This document shows, one piece after another, positions 1-9,323 of a stretch of 34,331 nucleotides of DNA. The translations under genes and the position numbers were made by a program. Every line of letters begins with the position of its first letter. Position 1 is the stretch's first letter. Source of the stretch: Bacteroidales bacterium (GTDB taxonomy: Bacteria > Bacteroidota > Bacteroidia > Bacteroidales > UBA932). The notes below the pieces were generated by a model. That model saw only the letters and a list, made by a program, of their open reading frames with translations. It was not told the origin of the DNA and did no database searches. Location of the stretch: assembly GCA_022648545.1 (NCBI GenBank), contig JALCMP010000021.1:1-34331 (forward strand), read 5' to 3'.

Positions 1-1
1 T

Positions 2-379
2 GCAAGGATTAAATCTATATTAAGGAAAGCCGAAGAGTCCAATTGCTACAGGAAGGTAGCATCGGCGGCAGAATTGTCGGATTTTGGAAAAGAAAACGGA
101 AAAGCGTTTCTTCTTCAGAAAGAGATAGAAATACTGAAAATAGTTAATTCCTATCCGGTTGCAGTCAAGGAAGCCGGAGATGCGTATTCTCCCGCAGTAA
201 TAGCGAATTATGCATATGGACTTGCCAAGGAGTTCAACCAATATTATCATGATGTCCCTGTCCTTAAGGAAAAAAACGCTTCGTTGAGAAGCAATAGGCT
301 TGCGCTCGTAAACGTGATAGCTGAGACTTTAACTTCGTCCATGTCCATTCTGGGTATCTCATTGCCGGAAAGAATGTAA
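2..379 (+). CDS. argS: Arginyl-tRNA synthetase, C-terminal part (cut by window start)
   Basis: ArgS charges tRNA-Arg in the cytoplasm. Only the last 125 residues are present; the reading frame is open to the first base of the window, so the true start lies outside. What is visible is the DALR-type anticodon-binding domain: an ARIKSILRKA helix at the very start, then YAYGLAKEFNQYYHDVPVL and the usual C-terminal ending LGISLPERM, which is typical of class I ArgS. The stop is followed by a T-rich stretch with a weak TGTAAA/TTTACA inverted repeat (375-390) that is too poor to call a terminator. Identification rests on the conserved C-terminal motif and is firm; catalytic motifs (HIGH, KMSKS) cannot be checked here. 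Confidence 0.93.
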   Translation, partial: ARIKSILRKAEESNCYRKVASAAELSDFGKENGKAFLLQKEIEILKIVNSYPVAVKEAGDAYSPAVIANYAYGLAKEFNQYYHDVPVLKEKNASLRSNRLALVNVIAETLTSSMSILGISLPERM

Positions 380-466
380 ATTTTTTTACAAAAAAAATCT
401 TTCAGCCAATGTTTTTTATGATAATTGTACTATTATTGCAACCGAAAAGAATCATTGTCTAACCAA

Positions 467-892
467 ATGGAAAATAAAACAAATAATAAGAAAGTTTCCA
501 ATAACTCTTCTAAACCCAAAGCTGGGACGATCGAACAGAAATTGCAGAAAAAAAGAAGGTTGGTCGTAAGCTACGCAAATATGTCTCCGGAACTGAGTGT
601 TGCGTTTAAGGAAAAATATCCGAAGGGCTATTCCGATTATCTCGGTGATATAATTAAAATAGAGAAGCCGGACCATTCTTTCTTTTATGCTGTTTCGATA
701 GAAATACCCGATGCTGTTTATTTAGTGAAGATAGATGTTACCATTGATGATTATGAGGATGCGGAAAACGGCCTTTTCGGTGATGGTGAATCCGAAGGAG
801 AAAACGGAGATTCGGCTGAAGACGGGGCCACGTTCCCTGATGCCGGAATGGATGATAAAAATAATTTTTCAGATGACGATGATTCAAATTAA
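467..892 (+). CDS. Conserved small acidic protein of unknown function
   Basis: A 141-residue protein if the ATG at 467 is used; the frame is open further upstream but the upstream residues look non-native and the next in-frame Met begins a Lys/Asn-rich, protein-like start. It has three parts: a basic N-terminus (about residues 1-40, rich in Lys, Asn and Ser, with KKRRLVVSY), a compact middle (about 41-95, SYANMSPELSVAFKEKYPKGY then DHSFFYAVSIEIPDAVYLVKIDV), and a very acidic, probably disordered tail ending DDDDSN. I remember similar proteins as conserved hypotheticals in Bacteroidota but know no function. No signal peptide or membrane segment. A weak -7-like element TATTATTGC lies at 431-439. 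It precedes the ClC gene by 21 bases and may be co-transcribed with it. Confidence 0.8.
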   Translation: MENKTNNKKVSNNSSKPKAGTIEQKLQKKRRLVVSYANMSPELSVAFKEKYPKGYSDYLGDIIKIEKPDHSFFYAVSIEIPDAVYLVKIDVTIDDYEDAENGLFGDGESEGENGDSAEDGATFPDAGMDDKNNFSDDDDSN

Positions 893-913
893 ATCGTTTG
901 CCGGGAGTGTGAA

Positions 914-2686
914 GTGCTGAGGAAGTTCATATTTAAATTAAGAAAATATGCGGCGGAAGCAAGGGAAGAACGTCTGCTGCTGGTGCTCTCTTTTGTCGTA
1001 GGCCTGGGTTGCGGCTTTGCCGCGGTTTTTCTGAAGTTCATGATCTCTTTTTTCAGAGGAATACTAACCGGATGGTTCAATACTCCGGCTTATAGCCTTT
1101 TGTATCTGCTTTATCCGGGGCTTGGCATGCTTATTTCTCTTCTTATAGTCAAATTCGTCGTAAAGGAGAATATAAGCCATGGTGTAACCAAAGTCCTTCT
1201 GGCCGTTTCAAAAAACGAATCCAGAATAAAACCTCATAATTTATGGAGTTCTATAGCAACAAGCAGCGTAACTATAGGATTCGGAGGCTCTGTGGGATCG
1301 GAAGCACCTATTGTCTACGCCGGGGCGGCAATAGGCTCTAATATAGCAAGGGTCTTGGAACTTTCATACAGAGATATGACCATTTTGTTGGGGTGCGGTG
1401 CTTCTGGAGCTATTGCAGGGATATTTAAGGCTCCAATGGCCGGCGTGCTTTTTACATTCGAAATTTTGCTGCTAAATTTGTCGATGTCGTCTCTTTTGCC
1501 TTTTGTTATATCGTCAATTACCGCTACGGCCATTTCTTATTCATTTATGGGAAACGATCCACTTTTTGCGACGTCGATTTCCCCATTCGTAATGGGAAAT
1601 ATTCCTTTATATGTTATATTAGGAATAATATGCGGCTTTGCATCATTGTATTTCATAAGAACCACTCTCGCCATAGAAGACAAGGCTAAAACCATATTGA
1701 ATCCCTATAAAAGATGGTTTTTAATGGCTGCCGGTTTAGGGGTGCTGTTGTTTCTATTCCCACCTCTTTACGGAGAAGGATATGATTCTATAAAGTATTT
1801 GCTTAATAACAATGTACCATCGGCGATAGGAAATACTGTTTTTGGAGGAATGCCCCAATTCAAATGGCTGGTACCGTTGTTTTTTGCAGGCGTTTTCATT
1901 TTTAAGGTTTTTTCCATGTCATTTACTAATGCCGGAGGAGGTGTCGGTGGAACTTTCGGACCAACTCTTTTCATGGGGGGCATGCTGGGCTTTATAATTG
2001 CCAGAACGGCAAATCTTTCCGGCATAGTGGATATTCCTGAGGCTAATTTTGTTCTTGTCGGAATGGCCGGGTTAATGGCTGGCGTCATGCAGGCTCCACT
2101 TACCGCAATATTTCTTATTGCAGAAATAACAGGAGGGTACTCCTTGTTCATGCCTTTGATAATTACATCCGCCGTAGCTTTTGCAACAATAAGATTTTTC
2201 GAACCTTATTCTATATATGCAAAACGTATTGCAAAGCAGGGAGAACTTCTTACTCATGATTCAGATCAGGCCGTACTTACGTTACTGAAAACGTCCGAAC
2301 TTATAGAAAAGAATTTTTCACCTGTAAGACTTAACAAGTCCCTTGGAGAACTTATTCCTGTCATAGCTCATTCAAAAAGAAACATTTTTCCGGTTGTAGA
2401 TAAAAGCGGTTTTTTTCAGGGAATTCTATATCTTGACGATATAAGGGAAGTAATGTTTGATAAGAATAAATATGATTCAGTACATGTCTTCAATTTTATG
2501 AAACAGCCGCCTGATTTCGTATATGCAAATGACAAGATGGAAAACGCGATGAAGAAATTCGAACGCACTAATGCGTGGAATCTTCCCGTACTTGATGTAA
2601 ACAAACATTATTTGGGGTTTGTATCCAAATCCAAGATATTTTCTGCTTACAGGTCCAGATTGCAACAGGTAGTTGCGCACGATTGA
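914..2686 (+). CDS. ClC-family chloride channel/transporter with C-terminal CBS domains
   Basis: A 590-residue inner-membrane protein of the ClC family, moving chloride (possibly in exchange for protons). Seen: about ten or more hydrophobic segments in residues 20-440; GFGGSVGSEAP (122-132) with the external gating glutamate at E130; GIFKAPMAGVLFTFEI (169-184); GGGVGGTFGP in the second half; and SIYAKRI, holding the pore tyrosine. After about residue 445 a soluble part carries two CBS-like repeats (PVRLNKSLGELIPV..., PDFVYANDKMENAM...). The position of the internal proton glutamate of E. coli ClC (E203) reads isoleucine (I184), so proton coupling may differ. The start is a GTG at 914; no better ATG lies upstream in frame. 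The tex gene follows 32 bases on. Confidence 0.92.
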   Translation: MLRKFIFKLRKYAAEAREERLLLVLSFVVGLGCGFAAVFLKFMISFFRGILTGWFNTPAYSLLYLLYPGLGMLISLLIVKFVVKENISHGVTKVLLAVSKNESRIKPHNLWSSIATSSVTIGFGGSVGSEAPIVYAGAAIGSNIARVLELSYRDMTILLGCGASGAIAGIFKAPMAGVLFTFEILLLNLSMSSLLPFVISSITATAISYSFMGNDPLFATSISPFVMGNIPLYVILGIICGFASLYFIRTTLAIEDKAKTILNPYKRWFLMAAGLGVLLFLFPPLYGEGYDSIKYLLNNNVPSAIGNTVFGGMPQFKWLVPLFFAGVFIFKVFSMSFTNAGGGVGGTFGPTLFMGGMLGFIIARTANLSGIVDIPEANFVLVGMAGLMAGVMQAPLTAIFLIAEITGGYSLFMPLIITSAVAFATIRFFEPYSIYAKRIAKQGELLTHDSDQAVLTLLKTSELIEKNFSPVRLNKSLGELIPVIAHSKRNIFPVVDKSGFFQGILYLDDIREVMFDKNKYDSVHVFNFMKQPPDFVYANDKMENAMKKFERTNAWNLPVLDVNKHYLGFVSKSKIFSAYRSRLQQVVAHD

Positions 2687-2718
2687 TTTTAATTCATTTA
2701 TCTCTTTTCGCCCATATT

Positions 2719-4863
2719 ATGTTAAAAGAAATTTATATAGATTTTATTGCAGATAAATTATCCGTAAAGGGATGGCAGATAGAACATTGTGTAAAATTGC
2801 TTGAAGACGGAGCTACTGTTCCCTTCATAAGTAGATACAGAAAGGAAATGACAGGTGCGCTTGACGATGCCGGGGTTGCGGAAGTGAAACATTATTTCGT
2901 AATGTTTTCCGGGATGGAAGAGCGAAAAGAGTATATTCTAAAAACGATATCTGATCAGAATATGCTTTCACACGAACTCGAGTATGAGATTAAAGAGTGT
3001 GTGGATGCGCAAGTACTTGAAGATTTGTTCCTTCCGTTCAAACCAAAAAGGAAAACCCGGGCTTCGGCCGCCAGAGAAAAAGGTCTTGAACCTCTGGCGG
3101 AAAAATTGTTGAGTATGATGTCTGCAGGACCCGAGGAAGAAGCAGCCGGATTTATTTCCGACCAGGTGGCCGACATAGAGGAAATTGTGCAGGGCGCGGC
3201 GGATATAATTGCGGAAAAAATTTCCGAAGATAGTTTCATAAGGGGAAAAATAAGGGGGTTCTTTCAGAGGAATGCTGTTTTGTGTTCTAAAATAGTAAAG
3301 GGGAAAAATGAGGACGGCGGCAAATATTCGGGCTATTTTAACTTTTCTGAAAAAATTGCAAATATCCCTTCTTTTAGACTCCTTGCTATGCTTCGGGGAG
3401 AATCCGAAGGCATTCTAACAGTAAAGTTATCAGTAGATAACGATCTTATTCACAGAATTATTGCTGCAAATTTGTATAAGGGGAAGAGATGCCGCAACCG
3501 TAATGCGTATATGTTCCTTGAAAAATGCATCGACGATGCATATAAAAGACTGCTTTATCCATCAATACAAAACGAAGTCATAAATAAAATGAAAGAAAAG
3601 GCCGATTATGATTCCGTAGGTGTTTTCGGTGAGAATCTGCGGCAATTGCTTCTTGCTCCTCCGGTTGGTCAGAAAAGGACTATGGCTATTGATCCCGGGT
3701 TCAGAACCGGATGCAAGGTAGTTTGTCTGGATGAACGCGGTAATTTATTGTATAATGATGTCATATATCCCCATCCTCCGGTGAATGAGAAATTTGCAGC
3801 AATGAAGAAAGTTTCCGACATGGTAGAAAAATACCATATAGAGATTATTGCAGTTGGAAACGGTACAGCCGGAAGGGAAACGGAAGCCTTCATAAAACGT
3901 TTGAGTCTTCCCGAGGGAATAAACGTATATTCGGTCAGCGAGGACGGTGCTTCTATTTATTCCGCATCCCCGGTTGCGAGGGAAGAGTTTCCCGATTATG
4001 ATGTAACCGTAAGAGGTGCGGTTTCAATAGGTAGGAGACTTATGGATCCGCTTGCGGAACTTGTGAAAATAGATCCTAAATCATTGGGAATAGGGCAGTA
4101 CCAGCATGATGTAAATCAGACTTTGTTAAAAGAAAAACTCGACGAAATCGTTGAAAGCTGTGTGAACAGCGTTGGTGTTAATCTTAATACGGCAAGCAAA
4201 TCCCTTCTTTCTTATGTATCGGGTATAGGCGCTTCTCTTGCGGTAAATATTGTGGATTACCGCCGTACGCATGGCGCGTTTAATTCCAGAAGAGATCTTC
4301 TTAATGTTAAGAGGTTAGGGACCAAGGCTTTCGAGCAGGCGGCCGGATTCCTCAGAATAAATGGCGGTGATAATCCTCTTGATAATTCTGCGGTTCATCC
4401 GGAAAGATATGATCTTGTCGCCAGGATGGCGGATGATATTGATCTGGATTTAAAGGATATTATAGGAGATAAAGCGAAAATCGCCGAAATAGATCTTAAG
4501 AACTATGTTAGCGAAGAAGTAGGCATGCCTACTCTTTTGGATATTGCTGCCGAATTGGCAAAGCCGGGAAGAGATCCGAGAGGGGAAGCCGGAGTTTTTG
4601 AATTTTCAGAGGAAATTCACGGCCTGGAGGATTTGAAAGAAGGAATGGTTTTACCAGGCATAATTACTAATATCACGAAATTCGGTGCATTCGTCGATAT
4701 TGGAATAAAACAAAACGGACTTATACATGTTTCCAATTTATCCGACAGATTTGTAAGAAATCCAAGCGACATAGTAAAGCTGCGCCAGCATGTATCTGTA
4801 AAGGTGCTGAGTATTGATAATGAAAGGGAAAGGATCCAGCTTAAATTGATCTCTTCCCTGTAG
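2719..4863 (+). CDS. tex: Tex-family S1 RNA-binding protein
   Basis: A 714-residue cytoplasmic protein of the Tex/YhgF family, nucleic-acid-binding and linked to transcription and stress tolerance in other bacteria. Domains in order: helical N-terminal region with FISRYRKEMTGALDD; YqgF/RNase-H-like domain beginning MAIDPGFRTGCKVV; the family signature VSEDGASIYSASPVAREEFPDYDV; RRLMDPLAELVKIDPKS and GQYQHDVNQ; helix-hairpin-helix region with SYVSGIGASLAVNIVDYR; and a C-terminal S1 domain (GMVLPGIITNITKFGAFVDI to the end). The start is set at the ATG at 2719: an upstream TTG in the same frame would add a non-conserved segment overlapping the ClC stop. The 3' end overlaps the convergent exporter gene by 23 bases. 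Confidence 0.95.
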   Translation: MLKEIYIDFIADKLSVKGWQIEHCVKLLEDGATVPFISRYRKEMTGALDDAGVAEVKHYFVMFSGMEERKEYILKTISDQNMLSHELEYEIKECVDAQVLEDLFLPFKPKRKTRASAAREKGLEPLAEKLLSMMSAGPEEEAAGFISDQVADIEEIVQGAADIIAEKISEDSFIRGKIRGFFQRNAVLCSKIVKGKNEDGGKYSGYFNFSEKIANIPSFRLLAMLRGESEGILTVKLSVDNDLIHRIIAANLYKGKRCRNRNAYMFLEKCIDDAYKRLLYPSIQNEVINKMKEKADYDSVGVFGENLRQLLLAPPVGQKRTMAIDPGFRTGCKVVCLDERGNLLYNDVIYPHPPVNEKFAAMKKVSDMVEKYHIEIIAVGNGTAGRETEAFIKRLSLPEGINVYSVSEDGASIYSASPVAREEFPDYDVTVRGAVSIGRRLMDPLAELVKIDPKSLGIGQYQHDVNQTLLKEKLDEIVESCVNSVGVNLNTASKSLLSYVSGIGASLAVNIVDYRRTHGAFNSRRDLLNVKRLGTKAFEQAAGFLRINGGDNPLDNSAVHPERYDLVARMADDIDLDLKDIIGDKAKIAEIDLKNYVSEEVGMPTLLDIAAELAKPGRDPRGEAGVFEFSEEIHGLEDLKEGMVLPGIITNITKFGAFVDIGIKQNGLIHVSNLSDRFVRNPSDIVKLRQHVSVKVLSIDNERERIQLKLISSL

Positions 4864-5833
4864 TTTTTTCTTCCGGAGGGGATACCGGATTTTTCAATAT
4901 GCCTACCAGTCCGTCTTTTACCTTTTCCAGCTTTTTCTTCGGACGTGGTCCGCGGCTTACCTGAGCCAGTATGACTCCGGTCGTAACTATTATTATTCCG
5001 AGGAATTTGTATATATCCATAGCTTCCTGACCTACTATCGCCGCGCTGATTGCGGATATTCCGGGAATCAGCGCCGTGAATATGTTTGCTCTGGCTATTC
5101 CCAGCCTGGAAATGACGGAAACCCACATGAAATAAGTCAAACTCGAGCAGAATACGGCCAGACCGAGTATCGGACCTATAATTTTGAACGTGAAAAATCC
5201 CGCATTTATTCCGTGTATTCCGTAAATTAGAAAAAACGGGATGAAGAAGATGGAACCTATGCAAAACTGATATGTAGTTATCGTTATATCGTTGTAGTTT
5301 TCTGAGAGTTTCTTTACGTTCATAGAGTACAGTACGGTTGAACATACGGCAACCAGAAGAATTAGCAGACCGTAAATGTGTTCTATTGAAAAACTTCCTT
5401 TTTCAAAGACCACGAGTAAGACGCCGGGGATAGTCAGGAACATTCCGAGCGTTTCCTTAAAAGTGAAATGAGTTTTGTATACTAACTTTTCTGCAAGCAT
5501 GCTGAATACCGGAATAGTTGCAACGACAACTGCCGTTATGGTAGGAGAACCAGTCGCCTTCATTCCGTAGCTCTCGCCTATGAAATACAAAAAAGGCTCA
5601 AACAAAGCCATGTATATGAAATATTTAAGGTCTTTTCTGTGTATCTTTTGAAGTTTCTTCAGCAGTTTGGCCGTTATCAGCAATAGCAAGCCTGCAATGG
5701 AAAGCCTCAGGAATAAAAAAGTAAAGATGGGAACTCCGTTGTTAATAAGTGAGTTTGTCCACAAGAACGAATATCCCCAAAACAAAATAGCTATTACTGC
5801 TGCAATATATACGTATGTGCGAGAATGATTCAT
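4841..5833 (-). CDS. EamA/DMT-superfamily transporter
   Basis: A 330-residue integral membrane protein with about ten hydrophobic helices arranged as two EamA repeats (first helix AAVIAILFWGYSFLWTNSL; second repeat begins near residue 155 with YGLLILLVAVCSTVLYSMN). Family members export small metabolites or amino acids; the substrate cannot be read from the sequence. The Pro/Glu/Lys-rich C-terminal tail is probably cytoplasmic. It is the last gene of a minus-strand operon behind dihydroorotase (17-base gap). Its final codons overlap the end of the convergent tex gene by 23 bases, so the two messages are complementary at their 3' ends unless terminated earlier. No hairpin terminator is visible for it. 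Confidence 0.9.
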   Translation of the reverse strand: MNHSRTYVYIAAVIAILFWGYSFLWTNSLINNGVPIFTFLFLRLSIAGLLLLITAKLLKKLQKIHRKDLKYFIYMALFEPFLYFIGESYGMKATGSPTITAVVVATIPVFSMLAEKLVYKTHFTFKETLGMFLTIPGVLLVVFEKGSFSIEHIYGLLILLVAVCSTVLYSMNVKKLSENYNDITITTYQFCIGSIFFIPFFLIYGIHGINAGFFTFKIIGPILGLAVFCSSLTYFMWVSVISRLGIARANIFTALIPGISAISAAIVGQEAMDIYKFLGIIIVTTGVILAQVSRGPRPKKKLEKVKDGLVGILKNPVSPPEEKTTGKRSI

Positions 5834-5850
5834 TTATTCTTATCTTTTCT

Positions 5851-7230
5851 TTATCTTTTAAACATCAATCTTTTTGAATTTTTTAATCCGGTGATGGCAC
5901 CGTCCTTTACGACTACCGTTCCGTTTACAAGGGTATGTATTACGGAGCTACCGAAAACTTTTCCTTCGAGAGGGCTCCAGCCGCATTTGTAAGGAGGCTT
6001 AATGGTGGACTCCGAATCTTTTTTCCTTAAATCCGCGACTACGAGATCTGCATAATATCCTTCCCTTACATAACCTCTGTCCTTGATTTTGAAAACATCG
6101 GCAGGTGCATGGCTCATACTGTCAGCTATTTCTCCGAGGGTGAAAATGCCTTTTTCCGCCAATTCCAGCATTATCTGAAAACTGTGCCTTATAAGAGGAA
6201 GTCCTCCCGGGGCTTGCTTGTATGTTCTGTCTTTTTCACTTTTCAGATGTGGTGCGTGGTCTGTTCCCAAAACCCTTATCGTTCTGTCTTTTAGGGCTTT
6301 TCTCAAGGCCATCATGTCTTCTTCGTCTTTTAGTGCGGGATTGCATTTTATTTTATTGCCGTAGGTTTTATAATCGTTCCTGTTGAATATTAGATAATGA
6401 ACGCATATTTCTCCGGTAATTTTATCATTTATTAATGCGGCGCGTCTTAACATTTCAATTTCTTCTTTGGTACTTATATGAAGTATATGCAGTTCGGACC
6501 CGTATTTCTCAGCCAGTCCTATGGCTTTTTCCGAAGATTTGATACATGCCTGACGGCTTCTTATTGAATCATGAGCTTCGGCAGGGATGTTTTCCCCGTA
6601 TTTTGCTATTGCCGCTTTCATATTCTTTCCGATTATTTTTTCATCTTCGCAATGGGCGGCAATTAAAGTGGGAGAATATTTGAATATGTCTTCCAGGGTT
6701 TGTGGATCGTCTACAAGCATGTTTCCGGTAGAAGATCCCATGAAGACTTTTATCCCGCAGATTTCTTCGGGATTGATTTTCCTTATTTCTTTAATATTAT
6801 CGTTTGCCGCACCAAGATAGAATGAATAATTGGCAAAAGATTTGGCTTCTCCTATACGATATTTATTTTCCAGCCTTTCTATTGTTGTGGACGGGGGAGT
6901 GTTGTTGGGCATGTCCATAAAAGAGGTGACTCCTCCAAGAACGGCAGCTCTGCTTTCGCTTTCAATATCGGCCTTCCATGTGTTTCCCGGTTCACGGAAA
7001 TGGACATGATCGTCTATTATCCCAGGGAAAATATGGAGATTACTGCAGTCTATGGTTTCTCCGGCTTCTTTTTCAATGCCGGAAATTATTCCCGAATAAA
7101 TTTCCGCAGAATCGTAGTCTTTTACCCTTATTATTTTCTCTATCCTTTCATCCCTAATCAAAAGGCTACCCTCAAAGGATAGCCCTTCATTTATTATTGT
7201 TCCTTTTTTTAATAAGGTCGATTTATTCAT
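5851..7230 (-). CDS. pyrC: Dihydroorotase
   Basis: Catalyses reversible ring closure of carbamoyl-aspartate to dihydroorotate, third step of pyrimidine synthesis. 459 residues, the size of the long class I/allantoinase-like dihydroorotases. Visible metal and active-site motifs: HVHFREPG (75-82); GIKVFMGSSTG with the lysine K161 that is normally carbamylated and bridges the metals; AHCED (H193); HILHIS (H248/H251); and GTDHAPH with the catalytic D324. All expected ligands are present, so it should be active. It lies 4 bases behind the mannosyltransferase gene and 17 before the exporter. The partner genes pyrD and carAB are elsewhere in the window on separate units. Confidence 0.95.
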   Translation of the reverse strand: MNKSTLLKKGTIINEGLSFEGSLLIRDERIEKIIRVKDYDSAEIYSGIISGIEKEAGETIDCSNLHIFPGIIDDHVHFREPGNTWKADIESESRAAVLGGVTSFMDMPNNTPPSTTIERLENKYRIGEAKSFANYSFYLGAANDNIKEIRKINPEEICGIKVFMGSSTGNMLVDDPQTLEDIFKYSPTLIAAHCEDEKIIGKNMKAAIAKYGENIPAEAHDSIRSRQACIKSSEKAIGLAEKYGSELHILHISTKEEIEMLRRAALINDKITGEICVHYLIFNRNDYKTYGNKIKCNPALKDEEDMMALRKALKDRTIRVLGTDHAPHLKSEKDRTYKQAPGGLPLIRHSFQIMLELAEKGIFTLGEIADSMSHAPADVFKIKDRGYVREGYYADLVVADLRKKDSESTIKPPYKCGWSPLEGKVFGSSVIHTLVNGTVVVKDGAITGLKNSKRLMFKR

Positions 7231-7234
7231 TCCA

Positions 7235-7957
7235 CTATTTTATTAAAGGCTTTATTTTTCTGAATTTTAGTTTTATAACTCCCCAGAAAGCTTCACCGAA
7301 AATTCCGGAACTCATTTTTGAAGTACCGCGCTTTCGATCTTCAAAAATAATAGGGACTTCTTTTATTTTAAATCCCAATTTATTAGTAGTGTATTTCATT
7401 TCAATCTGAAATCCATATCCTTTCATCTTTATCTTCTCCAGATTGATGGATTCCAGGACTTTTCTTTTGTAACATACGAACCCCGCCGTACAATCGTATA
7501 CTTTTATGCCAAGTATTTTTCTTACGAAAACGGAAGCGAAATACGACATTATAACACGGCCGATAGGCCAGTGGATTACACTTATGCCGTTTACATATCT
7601 GGAACCTACCGCAAGGTCGGCTCCGTCGGCGCATGCGGCGTATAATTTGCCGAGGTCGTTAGGATTATGAGAAAAATCCGCATCCATTTCGAACACGAAT
7701 TCGTATTTTTTCTCCAGAGCCCATTCAAATCCTTTTATATAAGCCGTACCCAAACCTGATTTGCATGTTCTTTCCAGAATAAAGAGATTTTGGGGGAATT
7801 CAGCTTCAAGCCTTTTTACAATATCACCGGTACCGTCCGGAGATCCGTCGTCTATTATAAGGATATCATATTCGCCAAGCGAAAATACTTTACGTATTAT
7901 GCTTTCGATATTTTCCTTTTCATTATAGGTTGGGATAATAATAATTTTATTTGACAT
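7235..7957 (-). CDS. Polyprenol-phosphate mannosyltransferase-like GT2 enzyme
   Basis: A 240-residue glycosyltransferase of family GT2, of the dolichol/polyprenol-phosphate mannose synthase type: it transfers a sugar (usually mannose from GDP-mannose) to a lipid phosphate on the cytoplasmic face of the membrane. Motifs: IIPTYNEKENI (7-17), IIDDGSPDGTG (34-44), the metal-binding MDADFSH (91-97), GSRYVNG, then CTAGFVCYKR and a C-terminal RGTSKMSSG loop typical of DPM1-like enzymes. There is no C-terminal membrane domain, so it is the short, peripheral type. First gene of the operon with dihydroorotase and the exporter. Donor and acceptor are inferred from family only. Confidence 0.88.
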   Translation of the reverse strand: MSNKIIIIPTYNEKENIESIIRKVFSLGEYDILIIDDGSPDGTGDIVKRLEAEFPQNLFILERTCKSGLGTAYIKGFEWALEKKYEFVFEMDADFSHNPNDLGKLYAACADGADLAVGSRYVNGISVIHWPIGRVIMSYFASVFVRKILGIKVYDCTAGFVCYKRKVLESINLEKIKMKGYGFQIEMKYTTNKLGFKIKEVPIIFEDRKRGTSKMSSGIFGEAFWGVIKLKFRKIKPLIK

Positions 7958-8018
7958 TTTCCCCTCGAGATTGCCGTATTAATACAAATTAATCAAAAAT
8001 CCACCGTATTAGCAAAAG

Positions 8019-9323
8019 CTACATTTGCTCTTCGCAAATGGTTTTTATTCTGTTTGCATAATATTCTTTTACATCTTTCCAGTGGTAATATGGCTTGATT
8101 TCGCTTTTCAATCCTTTTACGGCGACTTCCCGTTCGTTTAACATAAATTTGACAAGGATATCATCGCTGCCTTTCTTGCGGAAAAAGATCATTTGTATGT
8201 TGCCCGCCATGGGGGAAATCTGGAAATTGGCCCATTTCGTATAAATCTTGTATGGATCGCTTTCTTCCGCGTCGCAATTTTTAAGATTCAGCAATCCTGC
8301 AAGAGGCATAAGGTAAACATCATGTCCGAATTTAAGGGATGCGGCCAGATCCAACTTCCCGTTTATAACCATATCAGCCGAATCCAGTATATTTCTCAGC
8401 AGAGGAATCGAACTTGACAGAATTACACTGTTGCCCGAAGCCGGTCCATTGAAAAGATAATGACTTGTGTTCTGTATTTGCCATAACCTGAACAATTCTT
8501 CTTTCGTAAATATATCGTAGAGAGAAATATTTATGTCTACATCCTGCATTATGGATGCCACTCTCCACATCCTTCTCATAAGCGAAGGCATGTTAAGCGT
8601 GTCTGTGAAGCCATCCTTTTTAAAAAGCATATTGGTGAAACGGGAGGCATCGGAATATTTCTTTTTAAGAGAGTCGTATCCTTTTTTCTCTTCGGATTTT
8701 TTATTGCTCCTGTATTTGACTTCGGCCGGGGTGTCATATGTGTCAAGCATATAATCGTCTCTGCGCGTTGCAACGCGTGTTATTTCCAATTGAGGATTAA
8801 GCTCCTTGAGCCTTTCGGAAAAAGCGCACATGCTTAGTATGCATCTCGGAACCTGAGTGGAGCGGCAATCTATCCTTTTTCTGCCGGCGAATACTTCCGG
8901 GAAGGATTCGAACATCCTTTCAGAAATGCCTCTGTGCTGTTTTACACCAAGGGGAGAAAGATCTCCGGCTCTTCCTCGGGCATTTTCGGCTATTTTCTTT
9001 AGACGGTAATATACATCTTCGCCTTTTGATGTAAGAGCGTTGTTTTCGGATGCTTCCCTGAATATTCTGAGGGATTCCGTATAATCTTCCGCTGAACATA
9101 GCCAGCGTGATCCATGTCTTCCGTAATGGCTTATATAAAAAGGTACATACCCTGCCGGAGGAGTGGTGTAAACCGGATTTACAGGAACCGGATAGTTGCA
9201 GTAAACACCGGCCGTCTGTCTTATATTGTTGAAAATCTCTTTTTGCGACGTCTGTCCCGAAATCTGTAATACGGGAAATAGCAGTACGGCCGACAAAATT
9301 AATAGTTTGGAAAATCTTTTCAT
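8019..9323 (-). CDS. Secreted histidine acid phosphatase (phytase/MINPP-like)
   Basis: A 434-residue histidine-phosphatase clan 2 enzyme with a signal peptide. The start is placed at 9323 because the peptide beginning there is a clear signal sequence (MKRFSK followed by LLILSAVLLFPVLQ); the frame upstream encodes a Lys-rich unlikely extension. The catalytic motif HYGRHGSRW (66-74) carries the nucleophilic His in RHGSR; the proton-donor motif appears as FGHDVYLMPL (about 332-341). Both halves of the active site are therefore present. Related Bacteroidota enzymes release phosphate from inositol phosphates or other monoesters in the periplasm or vesicles; the substrate here is not determined. 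Monocistronic, divergent from htpG. Confidence 0.87.
   Translation of the reverse strand: MKRFSKLLILSAVLLFPVLQISGQTSQKEIFNNIRQTAGVYCNYPVPVNPVYTTPPAGYVPFYISHYGRHGSRWLCSAEDYTESLRIFREASENNALTSKGEDVYYRLKKIAENARGRAGDLSPLGVKQHRGISERMFESFPEVFAGRKRIDCRSTQVPRCILSMCAFSERLKELNPQLEITRVATRRDDYMLDTYDTPAEVKYRSNKKSEEKKGYDSLKKKYSDASRFTNMLFKKDGFTDTLNMPSLMRRMWRVASIMQDVDINISLYDIFTKEELFRLWQIQNTSHYLFNGPASGNSVILSSSIPLLRNILDSADMVINGKLDLAASLKFGHDVYLMPLAGLLNLKNCDAEESDPYKIYTKWANFQISPMAGNIQMIFFRKKGSDDILVKFMLNEREVAVKGLKSEIKPYYHWKDVKEYYANRIKTICEEQM

Noticed and set aside
375-390. Inverted repeat TGTAAA/TTTACA after argS as a terminator
   Set aside because: Six AT-rich pairs and no GC core; too weak to act as a terminator by itself.
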